A DNA stretch of 64,000 bases from Vigna angularis (GCF_016808095.1 NC_068973.1:20875501-20939500), one strand, 5' to 3'. Counted from the stretch's first letter, positions 1 to 10,762 are shown. The notes: generated from the sequence alone by a model not told the origin. Made by a program: numbers and translations.

Positions 1-945
1 TCAATTATCTTAAGTGATAATCGATTATGACAATGCATTTTGGTGAAAAATGACGAATTTGATGAAGAAGGGGCATCAACCAAGCTTGAGGAGCTGTGGA
101 ACATAATGATAAACATGGATTTAGGTTAGCGGTTATGTTTAGGGTCAATTTGACTTATGGTTAAGAGTTGGGCATGAGTGAGTGTTGGGATGTACCTGAG
201 TATGTGATTGATGAGCATGAGAGTGAAAGATAAGTATATTCTTGTACCTCGTAAATCTTGGTTATAGTTGCAGATATGTTCTTCTTTTTGCCATGTGTGC
301 ATTGGAAGGAGATGAATTGTTGGGAAGGCTACATATGTCCTATAGGGGAGGCTACAGGTGGACTGTAGGAGCGACTACAATAAGTGAGGTAGGGTACAAG
401 AGTGAGATGAACTCTTTCCATTATGGTATTATGGTACGATGATGCTCATTGTGTTGTTCATGATTGAATTGTTTATGTTAGAGGATTAAGAATCCTATTG
501 TTATTAATACTATGTATGAGGTGTTTGATTATGGTTGATATAATCAGAAGGTATGTATCTTGTTGTGTGTTTGGTTACTATTGGTATAATCAGAAGATAT
601 GTATCTTGTTGTGTGTTTGATTATGGTTGATATAATCAAAAGGTATGTATCTTGTTGTGTGTTTGATTATGATTGGTATAATCAGAAGATATGTATCTTG
701 TTGTGTTTGATTATGGTTGATATAATAAGTATGTATGCATCTCGTTGATATGATTGTTTTATCGGTAGCTTACCCCATTCATGTTTGTATTTGTGAAAGA
801 AATTATCGACGGTGATCGTATAATGTGTTATACATGAGAAAATAATGTTATAGATGTTCTAGAGGCGTGATTGACTCGAGAGAGGATGTGGAATAACCTT
901 GAGATTCATTTAAAGCTATTTTGTTTTACAAGTTAAGACAATATA
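1..945 (+). repeat. degenerate noncoding repeat DNA, probably LTR remnant
   Basis: No believable gene is visible; the short open frames have no recognisable motif. The G/T-rich style and phrases such as the 'gaggctacaggtggactgtagg' region near 350 resemble the interior of long legume Ty3/gypsy LTRs, similar in organisation to the reverse-oriented LTRs at 46065 and 61395. A tandem repeat lies at 523-752. No clear LTR boundary or target duplication can be placed. It could equally be unrelated intergenic DNA. Confidence 0.35.
523..752 (+). repeat. 46-bp tandem repeat, about five copies
   Basis: A unit of about 46 bp beginning GTTTGATTATGGTTGATATA and ending near ATCTTGTTGTGT is repeated about five times, with point differences and a decayed last copy. 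It is a minisatellite inside the presumed LTR remnant. No coding potential. Confidence 0.85.
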
Positions 946-2395
946 TGTAAGAACCTAGAAAATGGAGTATTAGAGTAGATAGGTGTATTAAAAGAATGAG
1001 ATTGAGTATTTTATTATAAAATAATTTTATAATATAAATAGAAAACTCTAAAGCTCGTCTCATTATCTAAATACTTTCTATCTCTCTAAAATATTGTTCT
1101 CTTCCCTTTCTCTCACATTTCTCTAAGTTTTCTCACGCTTGGAGCATCTATTTGATGATCAGGAAGTACTTAGACAATCACGACCATCAGGGCTACTAAT
1201 TTGAACGATCAATTGGTCGAATCGAGCGGGTAAGCGGTTAACCCTTTTCTCTAGTGTCTAGGGTTCTTGATCCTACGAAATGACTCTATTTGCATGGATC
1301 AAGAGTTTCTTTCCTTCAAATTTTGACTCAAATTGGGTTCTAAAAGTTATCTTCTATCACTATCCGGTGATTTGTAGGTGTTTTTAGTGGTTCCTTGAGG
1401 TGCAAGTCATGGTCGGGGTGTTTTAGAACAATGTGAGGTTTCTAGAGGTAAGGGAAGCTAGTTAGCTTTTTTGAAATTTTGTAATATGCTGTATGAATTT
1501 GATAGTTATTATAATTAAGCTGTTTAAATTGAAATTGTGATTTTGTAAGTAGTAATTGGATGGACGCATGCTTTGTATGTTGATTGATGTTGATCATGTG
1601 TGGAATCTGATATATATATGTTCATGATGTTGTAGTTGATGTGCTTGAGCTGAATTGTACCAAAAGTTAGACTGTTATAATAGAAGAGTAAATCTTGGTT
1701 TGGTGGTTTGGGTCTAAAATGAAGGCTTAAGATAGTAAAAAGGGTGAGATAGGGTTGTTGAACTAAATTGGTGGAATTGAGGTTGTTTATGAACTGAATT
1801 GGGTTTTATTTAACATTTGGAATGGTAAAGAATTGAGTTAGTAGAGTGTGTTAGTAAAGAAGTAGAGTTCTACTTGTGTTAGAACTCAATTTGGAGGAAG
1901 TGAGGTAGTAAAAACTTGAGTTTGGGGTTCTGTGTGCAAATAGTCAATTTAGGCAGTCTTGGTAATTCATTTGGAACTTGTTAGAGTCCCTAAGTTGCTT
2001 GGAATTGTGCCACAAATGGTAGAATTCAATTTGGGTCTCTAAGTTGAGGTTTTTAGAGTTTTTAGGGAAGATTTTGAGTTTCTTTGTTTAGAATTAGGTT
2101 AAAAGTGTTTGGACAACATTGGTTAAGTATATTTAGGTATATAACACAATCTAGGAGGGTTAGAAATTGGGAAAAATAGTTGGAATTGGTAAACTTGGTA
2201 TAGGTTGCGTAATTCTGCAGATTTGGTATTGCGTAATTAGAGGTTAGCTCTCTGTTTAGTGATTCGCACAGCGGGCTGAGTCGTTGAGCAAGTAGTTGAG
2301 GTCTGGGAGCACTATGATTCTATTCAACCAGCACATTGGGGTGGCTGAGCGAGTGAGTCGAGAGACTGGTCCACTGTCTGGTGAGTTTCACTTAG
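946..2395 (+). repeat. LTR 5' part, Ty3/gypsy (same family style as 46065-48131)
   Basis: Position 946 begins TGTAAGAACCTAGAAAATGG and continues with an interval (GAGTATTAGAGTAGATA and following) that matches the reverse complement of the right end of the solo LTR at 46065-48131. It therefore looks like the plus-oriented start of a related LTR. The match fades after a few hundred bases, and the expected 3' end is not seen because an Athila-type LTR begins at 2396. No polypurine tract is visible before 946, so this may be a 5' or solo LTR. Confidence 0.55.
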
Positions 2396-3681
2396 TGTTA
2401 AGATGTCGGTAAGTGTACCGAATCGTATAAAGTAATAATAAAATGGTAAGACCAATTATCGTTTCCCAAAGGACTCACGGTACTAAATAGTTATGTGATT
2501 ACCCAACTAATTAAGACTTTTGGATAACAATTGAGTGGTTTTGAATGCAAATGCTATAAAAGTAAACATGAATGCAATTTTGACCAATTGAAAGAAAAAC
2601 ACAAAGGTGAATGGAGGATGTTGAAAATATGAGATGAGTATGTTGTTGGGGTTTAGATTTCACCAAGTTTCCTCTCATGCATATATGAATTCATCTTCTT
2701 CATAATTGTTAATATCACTTTCTAAAGTACTTAAAACCCGATGTCTCGGCGAAGAAAGCCTATCCTTAACTACTAGTTTATAATGTCTTGTCTCCCTAGC
2801 AATTAATTTTGCTTTACATACACACAGAAGCTTAATATAACCAAAACTCATATCCCTATGTCTAGGCAATACTGCTTTTGGGAGCAATTCTCCAAATCTA
2901 GGTTTCCTCGTATGTGTCCATATCACGAAAATCAATTATCATGCCATGAATGAGTTAAACATAACAAGCATTGTGCAAAGAAGAATAACCCTAACAATTA
3001 ATGAAAGAAGCATATATAAATAAGAATCAATTCAAATACATGAGAGTTCACAAGGTTACATCATCCCCCAACAACAAAGAATGTTTAGTTCCCCATCGTC
3101 ATGGAGAAACTAGATGAACAATGGAATGAAAAAGATAGAAAAACCCTAAAAATTCAAGAGGAGAGCTTCCGCATCCACTTCTACCTCTAGATAATTGAAG
3201 AAAATCTGAATTTGTGTTAATTCTATCAAGAGATGCTCTCTCTAGGTCGAGCTAATCCTTAAATAGGGCTGAATTGGGCCATGGGCCAATGTTGCAACCG
3301 CTCAGCGTCCCTACTTACGGCGCTTAAGCGTGCTTGCGAGAGAATGGCGCTCAGCGTGCAATGGAGGGCACTCAGGCGTCAAACGTTGCAGGAAAGATAG
3401 CGCTCAGCGCCCCAAAAAGGGCGCCAAAGCGTGGTTGCGAAGCTCCAACGCTGAGGGTCATGAAAGGGGCGGCCAAGCGTGAGTGAGACCTTCTGTAACC
3501 TTCTCTTCTAGTGCTCTTTCTGTCCTTTATGAGTTCCAACTTCTTGACAACTTAACTCCTCTTCCAATCCATCCTAATTTCCTACAAAACCAAGGGGATT
3601 TAGTAATAAAATCTTCAAGTAAAAAAGGTTCATTTGATATTAAAATTTACTCTTAAATAACAGTGAAATCAACCGTTATCA
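2396..3681 (-). mobile_element. Athila-type LTR, apparently solo
   Basis: Starts TGTTAAGATGTCGGTAAGTG and ends CCGTTATCA. Its left edge is close to the LTR ends of element B (25657) and, inverted, to the end of the fragment at 17941-18904. It contains the shared block 'gactcacgg' near 2470, a 'ccccaacaacaaag' block near 3065 and a CpG-rich cluster of GCGCTCAGCG-like words at about 3298-3480. The flanking pentamers are CTTAG and GAATG, so no target duplication is seen, and no internal region follows. It could have arisen by recombination between different elements. Confidence 0.75.
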
Positions 3682-4800
3682 GAATGCACAATTGGATACC
3701 AATTAAGTTGAATTCAAGTGAGTTTAAGCGTTGAATCAAAGGAGGGATACAAAAGGAACCTAGGGAAGGCACTAGAACAAATTAAACAAGCAAGAAGGAT
3801 CAAAAACGCAGATCAAAATCAAGTGCAGCGAAACTATTTGATAAAATTTGCAAACTGTTTGAAGAAATGCCCCAAAAAAGTGCAGATTTTGTGATTTTTG
3901 AATTTTGGGGTCAAAGTTGGATTGCTTGGTTTTCAATTACTTTTTATGATTGTAGTATAATTTTTTATCATATAATTCCATTTGAAAACTTGAAACCAGC
4001 TCTTACCAACCCAAAATTGAAAATTAAAGATTGCAAATTTGCAAGCAACACTTGAAAATGAAAATTGCACAAGAAAAAGCTTTTAAACCCAAAAATGCTT
4101 GGAAGTGATGCAACAGTTAAATTGAGTGATCAAACAACTTCGTATGATGATTTTAAATATGTGAAAAATGTTACAGTAGTCATAAACAGATCACAATGCA
4201 AAATCACTGGTTCACTTCCCTTTTTAAAGCAAATTTGATGGTTTAAGAGGTGATTCTGCATATAAGCTTAAAAATGACCTAATGAACAGTGCACACAACT
4301 TCCAAATGGCAAAATACACTTGTTCAAATATTGCACATGCATAAACACAACAAGATTCATTAATCCAGACTTGTTGTAGCTAATTATGCAACAAATTTCA
4401 CCAAATTTAGCACCAGAATTTAGAATTCAGTGACTTAAAATTGGATAGCACTATCAATGACTCAAAGAAGTCCTAACTCACTAGATCTAGCTGCAAAATA
4501 TCAGCTAGAAGATTTTTTTACCCACCTAAGACACATGCAATGAAGTAAGTCTGGTGAAAAACTCCAACTAAAACAGTGGACAAAATATGCAACAGGATTT
4601 AAAACAACTCAACTATGTTTTTTGCATTTCAGTGGTTAATACAACTTACCACAACTTGAGACATGTGTAATAACATCAAATAAACTTATCTCAAGCTTTA
4701 GAAACAATAAATCTGGACAGAAACATATTGTAGAAAATGCACCAAAATTTGAACTTTGTGAAGAATTTTGTGAAACAGAATCAGTTTTTTTTTTGGATGC
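3682..4800. other. noncoding remnant flanking element A
   Basis: AT-rich DNA without a convincing gene. Phrases such as 'gaaatgcc...gcagattt' near 3864 recall the untranslated leader of the CRM-type element (24226-25656 and 40040-40862). It may be a decayed relative of that leader. The sequence was once continuous with 16546 onward, before element A inserted. Assignment is weak. Confidence 0.3.
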
Positions 4801-6106
4801 TGATGGACAAATTTATGATCACCAAAATATGATGTCACAAACTTGTTTTACAATCGACAAGTATGACCGAATCGTTCAAGTAATAAACTTGGTAAGACCA
4901 AGTATCGTTCTCCCAAAGGACTCACGGCCTAGTTTAGTTATGTGATTTGTTGATTAGCTAAGACTTAAGAACGAAATAATTGGATTTTACTATGCAAAAG
5001 ACGAAAATAAACATGTATGCATGAGGTTGATCAATGGCTACAACAAAAGACGAACACTTTCAATGAAATATCGATGAATATGTTGTTGGGGGTCAATTTC
5101 ATCTTATCCACTCTCATATATTTTAGGAATTCAACATTCATGTCATCATTGTTAATGCCACTCTCTAAATTACCTTGTCAAGAAGGCCTATCCCCAATTA
5201 CGAGTTCATACTATTCCTAGCATTCCTAATAATTAGTTCTTTTAGCACAGGAGCTTAACGACAACCAATATACTATTGGGAGTAATTACCCGGATCTAGA
5301 CTTCCCCGTACGTTCCCGTATCGACAAAATCAATAATCATGCATTGAATGAGTTAAACAGAGCAAGCCTTGAGCAAAGAGGAAAAACCCTAACTAATGAT
5401 GAAAGAAAGCATAAGTCTTAGATTAAGATGAAAGCACAAATTCCATATTTGAGAGCTTCAAAAGATTACATTGATTCCCCCAACAAACATACAAGGTTTA
5501 GTTCACCATATTCATGGTGAAACTAGATGAACAATAATGGAAGAATGGAAGAGATAGAAAAACTCGAGAAATTGAAGAGGAGAGCTATCACCATCTCCCA
5601 ATCTACCCCCAAGGGGTGAAGAGAGAGTGTTTGCTTCGTTTCTGCCAAAGATACAAACTCTAGGAAACCCTAAAGCTTATATATTATTCGTAAATTACAG
5701 AAAATTAGGCCCAAGCCCAAAAATAGTGTCGCTCAACGGTAAAGTACCCCTCAGCGGTGAGTGCGTGAGCTCGGTTCTTCCCCTCAGCGGCCATTTTTCC
5801 CCTCAGCGGACCTCCCGTGAGCTTCTGAGTGCCGCTCAGTGGTAAACTGCCGCTGAGCGGTAGTTGCGGCTTCTCCATTTGCACTTTTTAATGTCTTTTC
5901 TGATTCCATCTCTCTCCTTCTTCACTTCTTTCACTAAATTCACCTTAAAACCTGCACAAAAACACTGAAATCAAGCATAAACCTGTCCAGCTCTCTTATT
6001 TCTAAAAATATGAATAAAAACATGATTTCAAGCTAGTTTCTAAGTATAAAGGTTGCTTTTAGTATCAATTTTAAGCATGAAAATAACAGTTTTTCAACTG
6101 TTATCA
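4801..6106 (-). repeat. element A 3' LTR (1306 bp)
   Basis: Begins TGATGGACAAATTTATGATC and ends CAACTGTTATCA, giving TG...CA ends. It pairs with 15239-16545. Read on the minus strand it starts next to the polypurine run at 6107-6120. It carries a TATA-like box and a CpG motif cluster (separate entry). Confidence 0.93.
5676..5866 (-). promoter_or_regulatory. LTR promoter: TATA-like box plus CpG palindrome cluster
   Basis: On the minus strand a TATA-like AATATATAAGC lies at about 5676-5686. About 45 bp upstream of it (window 5730-5866) are several words built on CCGCTCAGCGG, CCGCTGAGCGG or CCCTCAGCGG. The partner LTR has the same arrangement at about 16128-16305, and the solo LTR at 56305-57590 has it at about 56542-56715. 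The position suggests U3 control elements. Function is inferred from position only. Confidence 0.55.
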
Positions 6107-6144
6107 CAACCCCAAACTTAGAACTTTGCTTGTCCTCAAGCAAA
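6107..6144 (-). promoter_or_regulatory. polypurine tract with adjacent stem-loop
   Basis: On the minus strand the run CTAAGTTTGGGGTTG abuts the 3' LTR and is the likely plus-strand primer. Immediately upstream is an 8-bp stem TTTGCTTG / CAAGCAAA around a TCCT tetraloop (6125-6144). Element B has the same hairpin at the same place (27182-27199 and 33619-33636). Confidence 0.75.
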
Positions 6145-7564
6145 TAAGATGTAACTCAATCTTCAACCAATTCATATGATGGTTTACTTATTCAAAAATC
6201 CTCTTTCTCAAGATAAGTAAAAACTTCAATCAAACTTATGACCAAGAGTTCAATCAAGATGTGCACATGCTTTAGTGTTCCCAAAGTCATTTAAATTCCA
6301 ACAAATGCTATTTTTCATGAATGATCAATCAATTAAGCATGGATGTTCATGTGTTCATGGAATATTTCCTCACTAGGTAAAGTGTTTCACTCACACACAA
6401 GTGTATAAGAGGTAATCACTCATTCACTCTACTATCACAATGTCACATGAATCAACTTTGCCTTTCATTTTACCACAATCAAAAACATTCACAAGCATGC
6501 ATCATCACAAGGACTTTTCAATGGCTTATAATGTGGCTGGGCTAACAAGAAAATTGGTTTTTCTGGATCACAAAATCCTTGAGTTAAGAGAATCATAATC
6601 AACACAGTCTTATTTTTCCCAACTTGCCTTTTGCATTTGCATTGAGCTTTGCTTCTTTTTCTTTTCTTTTCTTTTCTTTGCATATTCTTCCTTTTTAGCT
6701 CTTAGCTCAATGCTTTTCCTTTTTCATGTTTTCCCAACAACCCCAAACTTGAACATTTAACAATACCACACAATATCTTCTACTTAACTCAAGGTAAAGA
6801 TTTTCAATTTATGTTCAAGGCTAAGGGTTCAAAGGATAGAACACAAAGTGTTCTCTTTTAGTGGGCTAACTTTATGAATTTGGCCAATAAAAAGGGTTCC
6901 AACAAACGGCCTTGATCACATGATGCAAAACAAGCAATTGATTCAATCATAGAAAACCTAGGCAAAATCATTCATGTTTCCAAAGTAATAGCATTCAACA
7001 ATAACAACTCTGGAGCTCAAAACCTCACATATAAGCTCATTCACATTTGACATACACATCCTGCTTAATCCCACAATCACAATCATAATATCCTGCATTT
7101 GTTCACAAAGCTTGTGAATCACCTGTATAAGCATTTTAATGTGCACATCATCTCAACATCAATCAATCAATAAGCATCATCAAGCATTAGTGAAAAAGTG
7201 AGTGGAAGAGAAGTTTTCTTAAGAGGGAAGAGTAAAAAGGTGTAGAAAACCTTGGAAAAGGTATGTGGGAGTGTTTGTGCAGAGAAGAGCCAACAAACAG
7301 AAGCTTATGCGCAGCTTAGGGTAAAAAAATACCCTAATGGGCTCGGATTCCGCTAAGGGGAAACTAAAGCCCATTCTGCGAGAGTACCGCTCAGCGGTAA
7401 GTTGCCGCTCAGCGGCACTTTCGTGAAGTGCTTTTCTCCTTCTTTTCTTAACCTGCGTGCCTCCTATGCATGCCCCTCACTGGTTCCCTGCAATTCAATG
7501 CTTAAAATACTTATGCAAACCCTATTATGCAACTAAAATGAAACAAACAAAAACAATTAATCAA
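6145..7564 (-). other. element A 3' noncoding region
   Basis: No gene seen. The interval shares a stretch with element B: the block around 'ctctactatcacaatgtcac' (6430 here, 27463 in B) and the following 'cacaaggactt' and 'ggctgggcta' phrases. CCGCTCAGCGG-type words also occur at about 7388-7420. In full-length Athila elements this side holds pol and an env-like frame; neither is visible. Confidence 0.6.
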
Positions 7565-7610
7565 CTGGGTTGCCTCCCAGGTAGCGCTTGTTTAACGTCA
7601 CGAGCCTGAC
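7565..7610 (-). promoter_or_regulatory. conserved stem-loop with TTAACGTCA block, copy 1 in element A
   Basis: CTGGG-ttgcct-CCCAG forms a 5-bp stem and is followed by AGCGCTTGTTTAACGTCA and a GAGCCTGAC tail. The same module recurs at 7818-7863 and twice in element B (29348-29393, 35785-35830). I recall closely similar sequence in other plant Athila-group elements, but no function is known to me. Confidence 0.7.
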
Positions 7611-7622
7611 CCAAAATCCACC

Positions 7623-7733
7623 AACACCCATCAGTAGGTGTTACAGACTTACCAGCACCCATCAGTAGGTGCAAAATTTTCTCACCAACACCCATCAGTA
7701 GGTGTCACAACTTAGCATCCTTCAGTAGATGCT
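7623..7733. repeat. four tandem hairpins with constant loop and matched stem changes
   Basis: Four small hairpins share the loop (CATCAGTA three times, CTTCAGTA once). Stems are AACACC/GGTGTT (7623-7642), GCACC/GGTGC (7655-7672), ACACC/GGTGT (7688-7705) and AGCATC/GATGCT (7714-7733). Base changes in one arm are matched in the other, so pairing is kept. The array lies between the two copies of the CTGGG stem-loop, downstream of the gag-protease gene in element sense. Confidence 0.8.
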
Positions 7734-7817
7734 ATATCCAACAAAATATTTACACAATAATGTTCAACAGATTTAAAAATTACAAACCAAAATAAAATTT
7801 AAATGTTCTAAAATCAA

Positions 7818-7863
7818 CTGGGTTGCCTCCCAGCAAGCGCTCTTTTAACGTCACTAGCTTGAC
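7818..7863 (-). promoter_or_regulatory. conserved stem-loop with TTAACGTCA block, copy 2 in element A
   Basis: Second CTGGG-ttgcct-CCCAG stem in element A, followed by AGCGCTCTTTTAACGTCA and TAGCTTGAC. In element sense it lies about 20 bp after the stop of the gag-protease C-terminal piece (7883), the same spacing class as in element B. The duplication is present in A but not B. Confidence 0.7.
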
Positions 7864-7882
7864 CCAGTAAAGCTCAAGTTCC

Positions 7883-8245
7883 TTATTCATAGTTGATGTT
7901 GTTCTCCCACCAACTCCTCAGCTGTTTCCTGTGCACTGTTTTGATTCTTCTAAGACATGGAGATTCTATCTCTATCATCTCCTTCTCTTTGAAGCCTTTC
8001 ACAACCCACAACTTGTTTTTGATTCTCACAGGTGCACCAAGTTGGGGTCTTCTTTTCTCCCAATCATCAGGAATTTCTCCTCCTCTTCCAATCTTTTCTT
8101 CCTTTTTCACCTGAAACAACAAACAATGGTTACCTGCAACCTTGGGATTTTCATCTTTATGGCTAGTCATGTGTGCATCTTGAAATGCAGCTTTATAACT
8201 AGCTTCTTCCTCCTGTGCTTGCGTCTCATCTTTAAAGACGTCTAC
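7883..8245 (-). pseudogene. element A gag-protease, C-terminal piece
   Basis: About 120 codons on the minus strand end with a basic region (KNKLWVVKGF, IESPCLRRIK, KQLRSWW) that matches the C-terminus of the element B protein (NRLWVIKNIK, IEAPYSRRVK, RKLLRGCW). It is cut off upstream by the copia insertion at 8246. The rest of the gene resumes at 12951. Being split, stopped and without pol, it cannot give a full-length product. Confidence 0.85.
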
Positions 8246-9476
8246 TGTTTGCAAAATGATGAAGATGAAGTTTTGATGATGTCCAAATCAAGTCAAGACC
8301 AATCAAGAATCAAGATGTTATGAAGACTTGTATTGATATGGAAAGCTTTTGTAATACTCTTAGAAATATGTATAGGACTTAGATTAGAAAAAGAAAGTGT
8401 TTTGTAAAATTACTATAGCAAAATACTGTAGCAAAATACTGTAGCAAAATACTGTTGCAAAATACTGTTGCAAAACACTGTAGCAAACCTGAAAAACCAA
8501 ATTGCCTCTGGAATAATCGATTAAAGCTTGTTTTAATCGATTACATAATCGATTAATCCTGAGATTAATCGATTAAAACAGTCCGTTGGAGGTTTTCAGA
8601 GTTGAAGACTAGCCGTTGCACTGGAATAATCGATTAAAGCCTAAAATAATCGATTAGTTAATCGATTAAACCCGAGAATAATCAATTAACACTAGCCGTT
8701 GGGGGTTTCAGATTTGAAAAACTAGCCGTTGTACTCAGTTTAATCGATTAATACTTGGTTTAATCGATTAAAACAGTCAGATGGCTCATTTTCGAAGAAT
8801 GGAAGAGCCTTTGGATGAGTCTATAAATAGACTCTCATTTCCTCTCAAGGAAAAAAAACCAGAGACACAGAAACTCTTCCCTTGTGCTCAAAGTACAAAG
8901 AAATTCTTGAGACTTGTGTGTTCTTGTTCGGCTTGTGAAACTCTTGTCTGTGGAGCTGGTGAAGTGCTGCTACGGTGACAGAGGAAATAGACGGTTCATC
9001 CTTGGTGTGTCTAAGGAGGTGTTCGGAAGAGAATCATCCTTCGTGAAGTATTCGGAGGAGGTTTTCATCCTTCGTGAAGTATTCGGAGGAGGTGTTCATC
9101 CTTCGTGAAGTATTCGGAGGAGGTGTTCATCCTTTGTGAAGACTCAAAGGAGGTGTAGTTTCATCTCTTGTGGTATCAAGAGAGGTGGTTTCTAAACTCT
9201 TACAAATTGTATCTTTGTGATTGTAGTTTGTAATTGTTTTGTGTTAGTGAAAAGGTTTATCTTGTTTGAGATAAACGACTGGACGTAGGATTGGTAAGAT
9301 CCGAACCAGGATAAAATCATCTGTGCAAATTTCTCTCAACCTTACTCTTGCTTTATTTGTCTTTATTAATTGCTAAGTAAGTTTAATTGAGTAGAAATTA
9401 AAAGGCACAAGTTAGTATTAAAAACCCTCTTGGTTTGTTATTCCACGCTAACCATTTTGCTGCAGCCGCTTCTGAC
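8246..9476 (+). repeat. copia 5' LTR (1231 bp)
   Basis: Starts TGTTTGCAAAATGATG and ends CTTCTGACA. It differs from the right LTR by about ten substitutions and one ~39-bp length difference, caused by three extra copies of a 13-bp unit (GTAGCAAAATACT type) at about 8411-8487. A 31-bp repeat containing CATCCTTCGTGAAG is present about three times at 9031-9140. Confidence 0.93.
8514..8830 (+). promoter_or_regulatory. copia LTR promoter: AATCGATT cluster and TATA box
   Basis: Nine perfect TAATCGATTA-type words and one variant (TAATCAATTA) lie between about 8514 and 8775, each centred on the palindrome AATCGATT. They are followed about 45 bp later by CTATAAATAG (8821-8830), a good TATA box. The right LTR repeats this at about 11981-12298, with a different single variant site. 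The cluster is a likely U3 enhancer; transcription would start about 30 bp after the TATA box. Confidence 0.75.
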
Positions 9477-9478
9477 AA

Positions 9479-9490
9479 TTGGTATCAGAG
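9479..9490 (+). promoter_or_regulatory. primer binding site, initiator tRNA-Met type
   Basis: TGGTATCAGAGC, two bases after the 5' LTR end, is the standard minus-strand primer site of plant copia elements, complementary to the 3' end of initiator tRNA-Met. Confidence 0.9.
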
Positions 9491-9510
9491 CTTGCTTTGA
9501 TAGTCATTCA

Positions 9511-10762
9511 AATGGCAGGATCACATCAAACCTTTGCAGAGGGTGCTTCTATCAATAGACCACCACTATTCACAGGTGAAAATTATGCATTCTGGAAGGT
9601 AAGAATGCAATTTTTTATGGAATCTATTGATATAGATATTTGGGATGCTGTTGCATCTGGTCCTTTTGTTCCAACTAACAATATGCAGGAACCAAAGCCC
9701 CGTGACCAATGGACTGTTGAAGATAAGATAAAATTTGGTAATGATGTAAAAGCTCGTAATATTATTTCATCTACTTTAACTGTTGACGAGTTTTACAGGA
9801 TTTCTGTTTGTAAAACTGCACAAGAAATGTGGGAAGTACTTAGAGTAACCCACGAAGGTACAGATGATGTTAAGAGAGCAAGAAAGAATACCTTAATCCA
9901 GGAATACGAAATGTTCAGGATGAAGCAAGGGGAAACAATAGTAGATGTTCAGAAATGCTTCACCAACATCGTAAATCATCTTATTGGATTAGGTAAGTCT
10001 TTCGATACTGATGAGCTTAATATAAAAATTTTGAAACCTTTAGACAGGTCTTGGCAACCAAAAGTGACTGCAATTTCTGAGTCACAAAATCTCAACACAA
10101 TGACAATGGCTGCATTATTTGGAAAGTTGAGAGAGCATGAACTTGACCTCGGAAGACTAGATGAAGAAGAAGCAAAAACTAAGAAAAAGACTCTAGCCTT
10201 CAAATCTGAGATAGAAAAGAACAAAAGCAAAATGGAAGATGAAGACTCAGAAGAAGATGAAAATTTGAGTCTACTAATCAAGAGGTTCAACAGGTTCATG
10301 AAATCAAAAGACAAAGGAAGATTAAAATTCGAAAAGAAAGAAAAACAAGGATCTTCCTCACACTATAAATGTTATGGTTGCGGAGAAATGGGTCACTTAA
10401 AAGCAGACTGCCCAAATCAAAAGAAAAAGAAAGTCTACATCGCATGGGACGATGACAACGAAACAATTTCCGATTCGAGCGAATCTAATGAAGAAGCAAA
10501 CATCTGTTTGGTGGTGAACGACGACGCTGGAAGCCAAGTAAGTACATCTAGTGATTCTGATAATTATAGTCAAATTAGTGAAGATGAATTGCATGAAACT
10601 TATGCTGCTTTAATAGTAGAATCTGAAAAATTAGATAAGGCTCATAAGAAATTGAAAAAGGATTTCAAAGAGTTAAAATTGAATTTTGAAAATACTCTTG
10701 AAGAAAATCAAAATTTAAAAACAAATTTTGAAACTATTATTGAAGAAAATAAAACTTTTTGA
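9511..10762 (+). CDS. copia gag protein
   Basis: The ATG at 9511 (MAGSHQTFAEG) is chosen because the upstream part of the frame covers the primer binding site. The ~417-residue product has a UBN2-type capsid region over the first ~210 residues (landmarks PPLFTGENYAFWK, QEMWEVLRVTHEG, LIQEYEMFRM), then a charged region and a C-x2-C-x4-H-x4-C zinc knuckle (CYGCGEMGHLKADC) near residue 290. An acidic, coiled-coil-like tail follows. The role would be packaging of element RNA into particles. The frame stops at 10760-10762 just after a run of five T, and homologous coding sequence continues in another frame, so this copy is frameshifted at its end. No active protease or RT follows. Confidence 0.85.

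Noticed and set aside
8781..9108. Small frames in the copia LTRs (65 and 64 codons, repeated at 12249-12576)
   Set aside because: Located in the LTR downstream of the TATA box and over a 31-bp tandem repeat; the repeats explain the conservation between copies.
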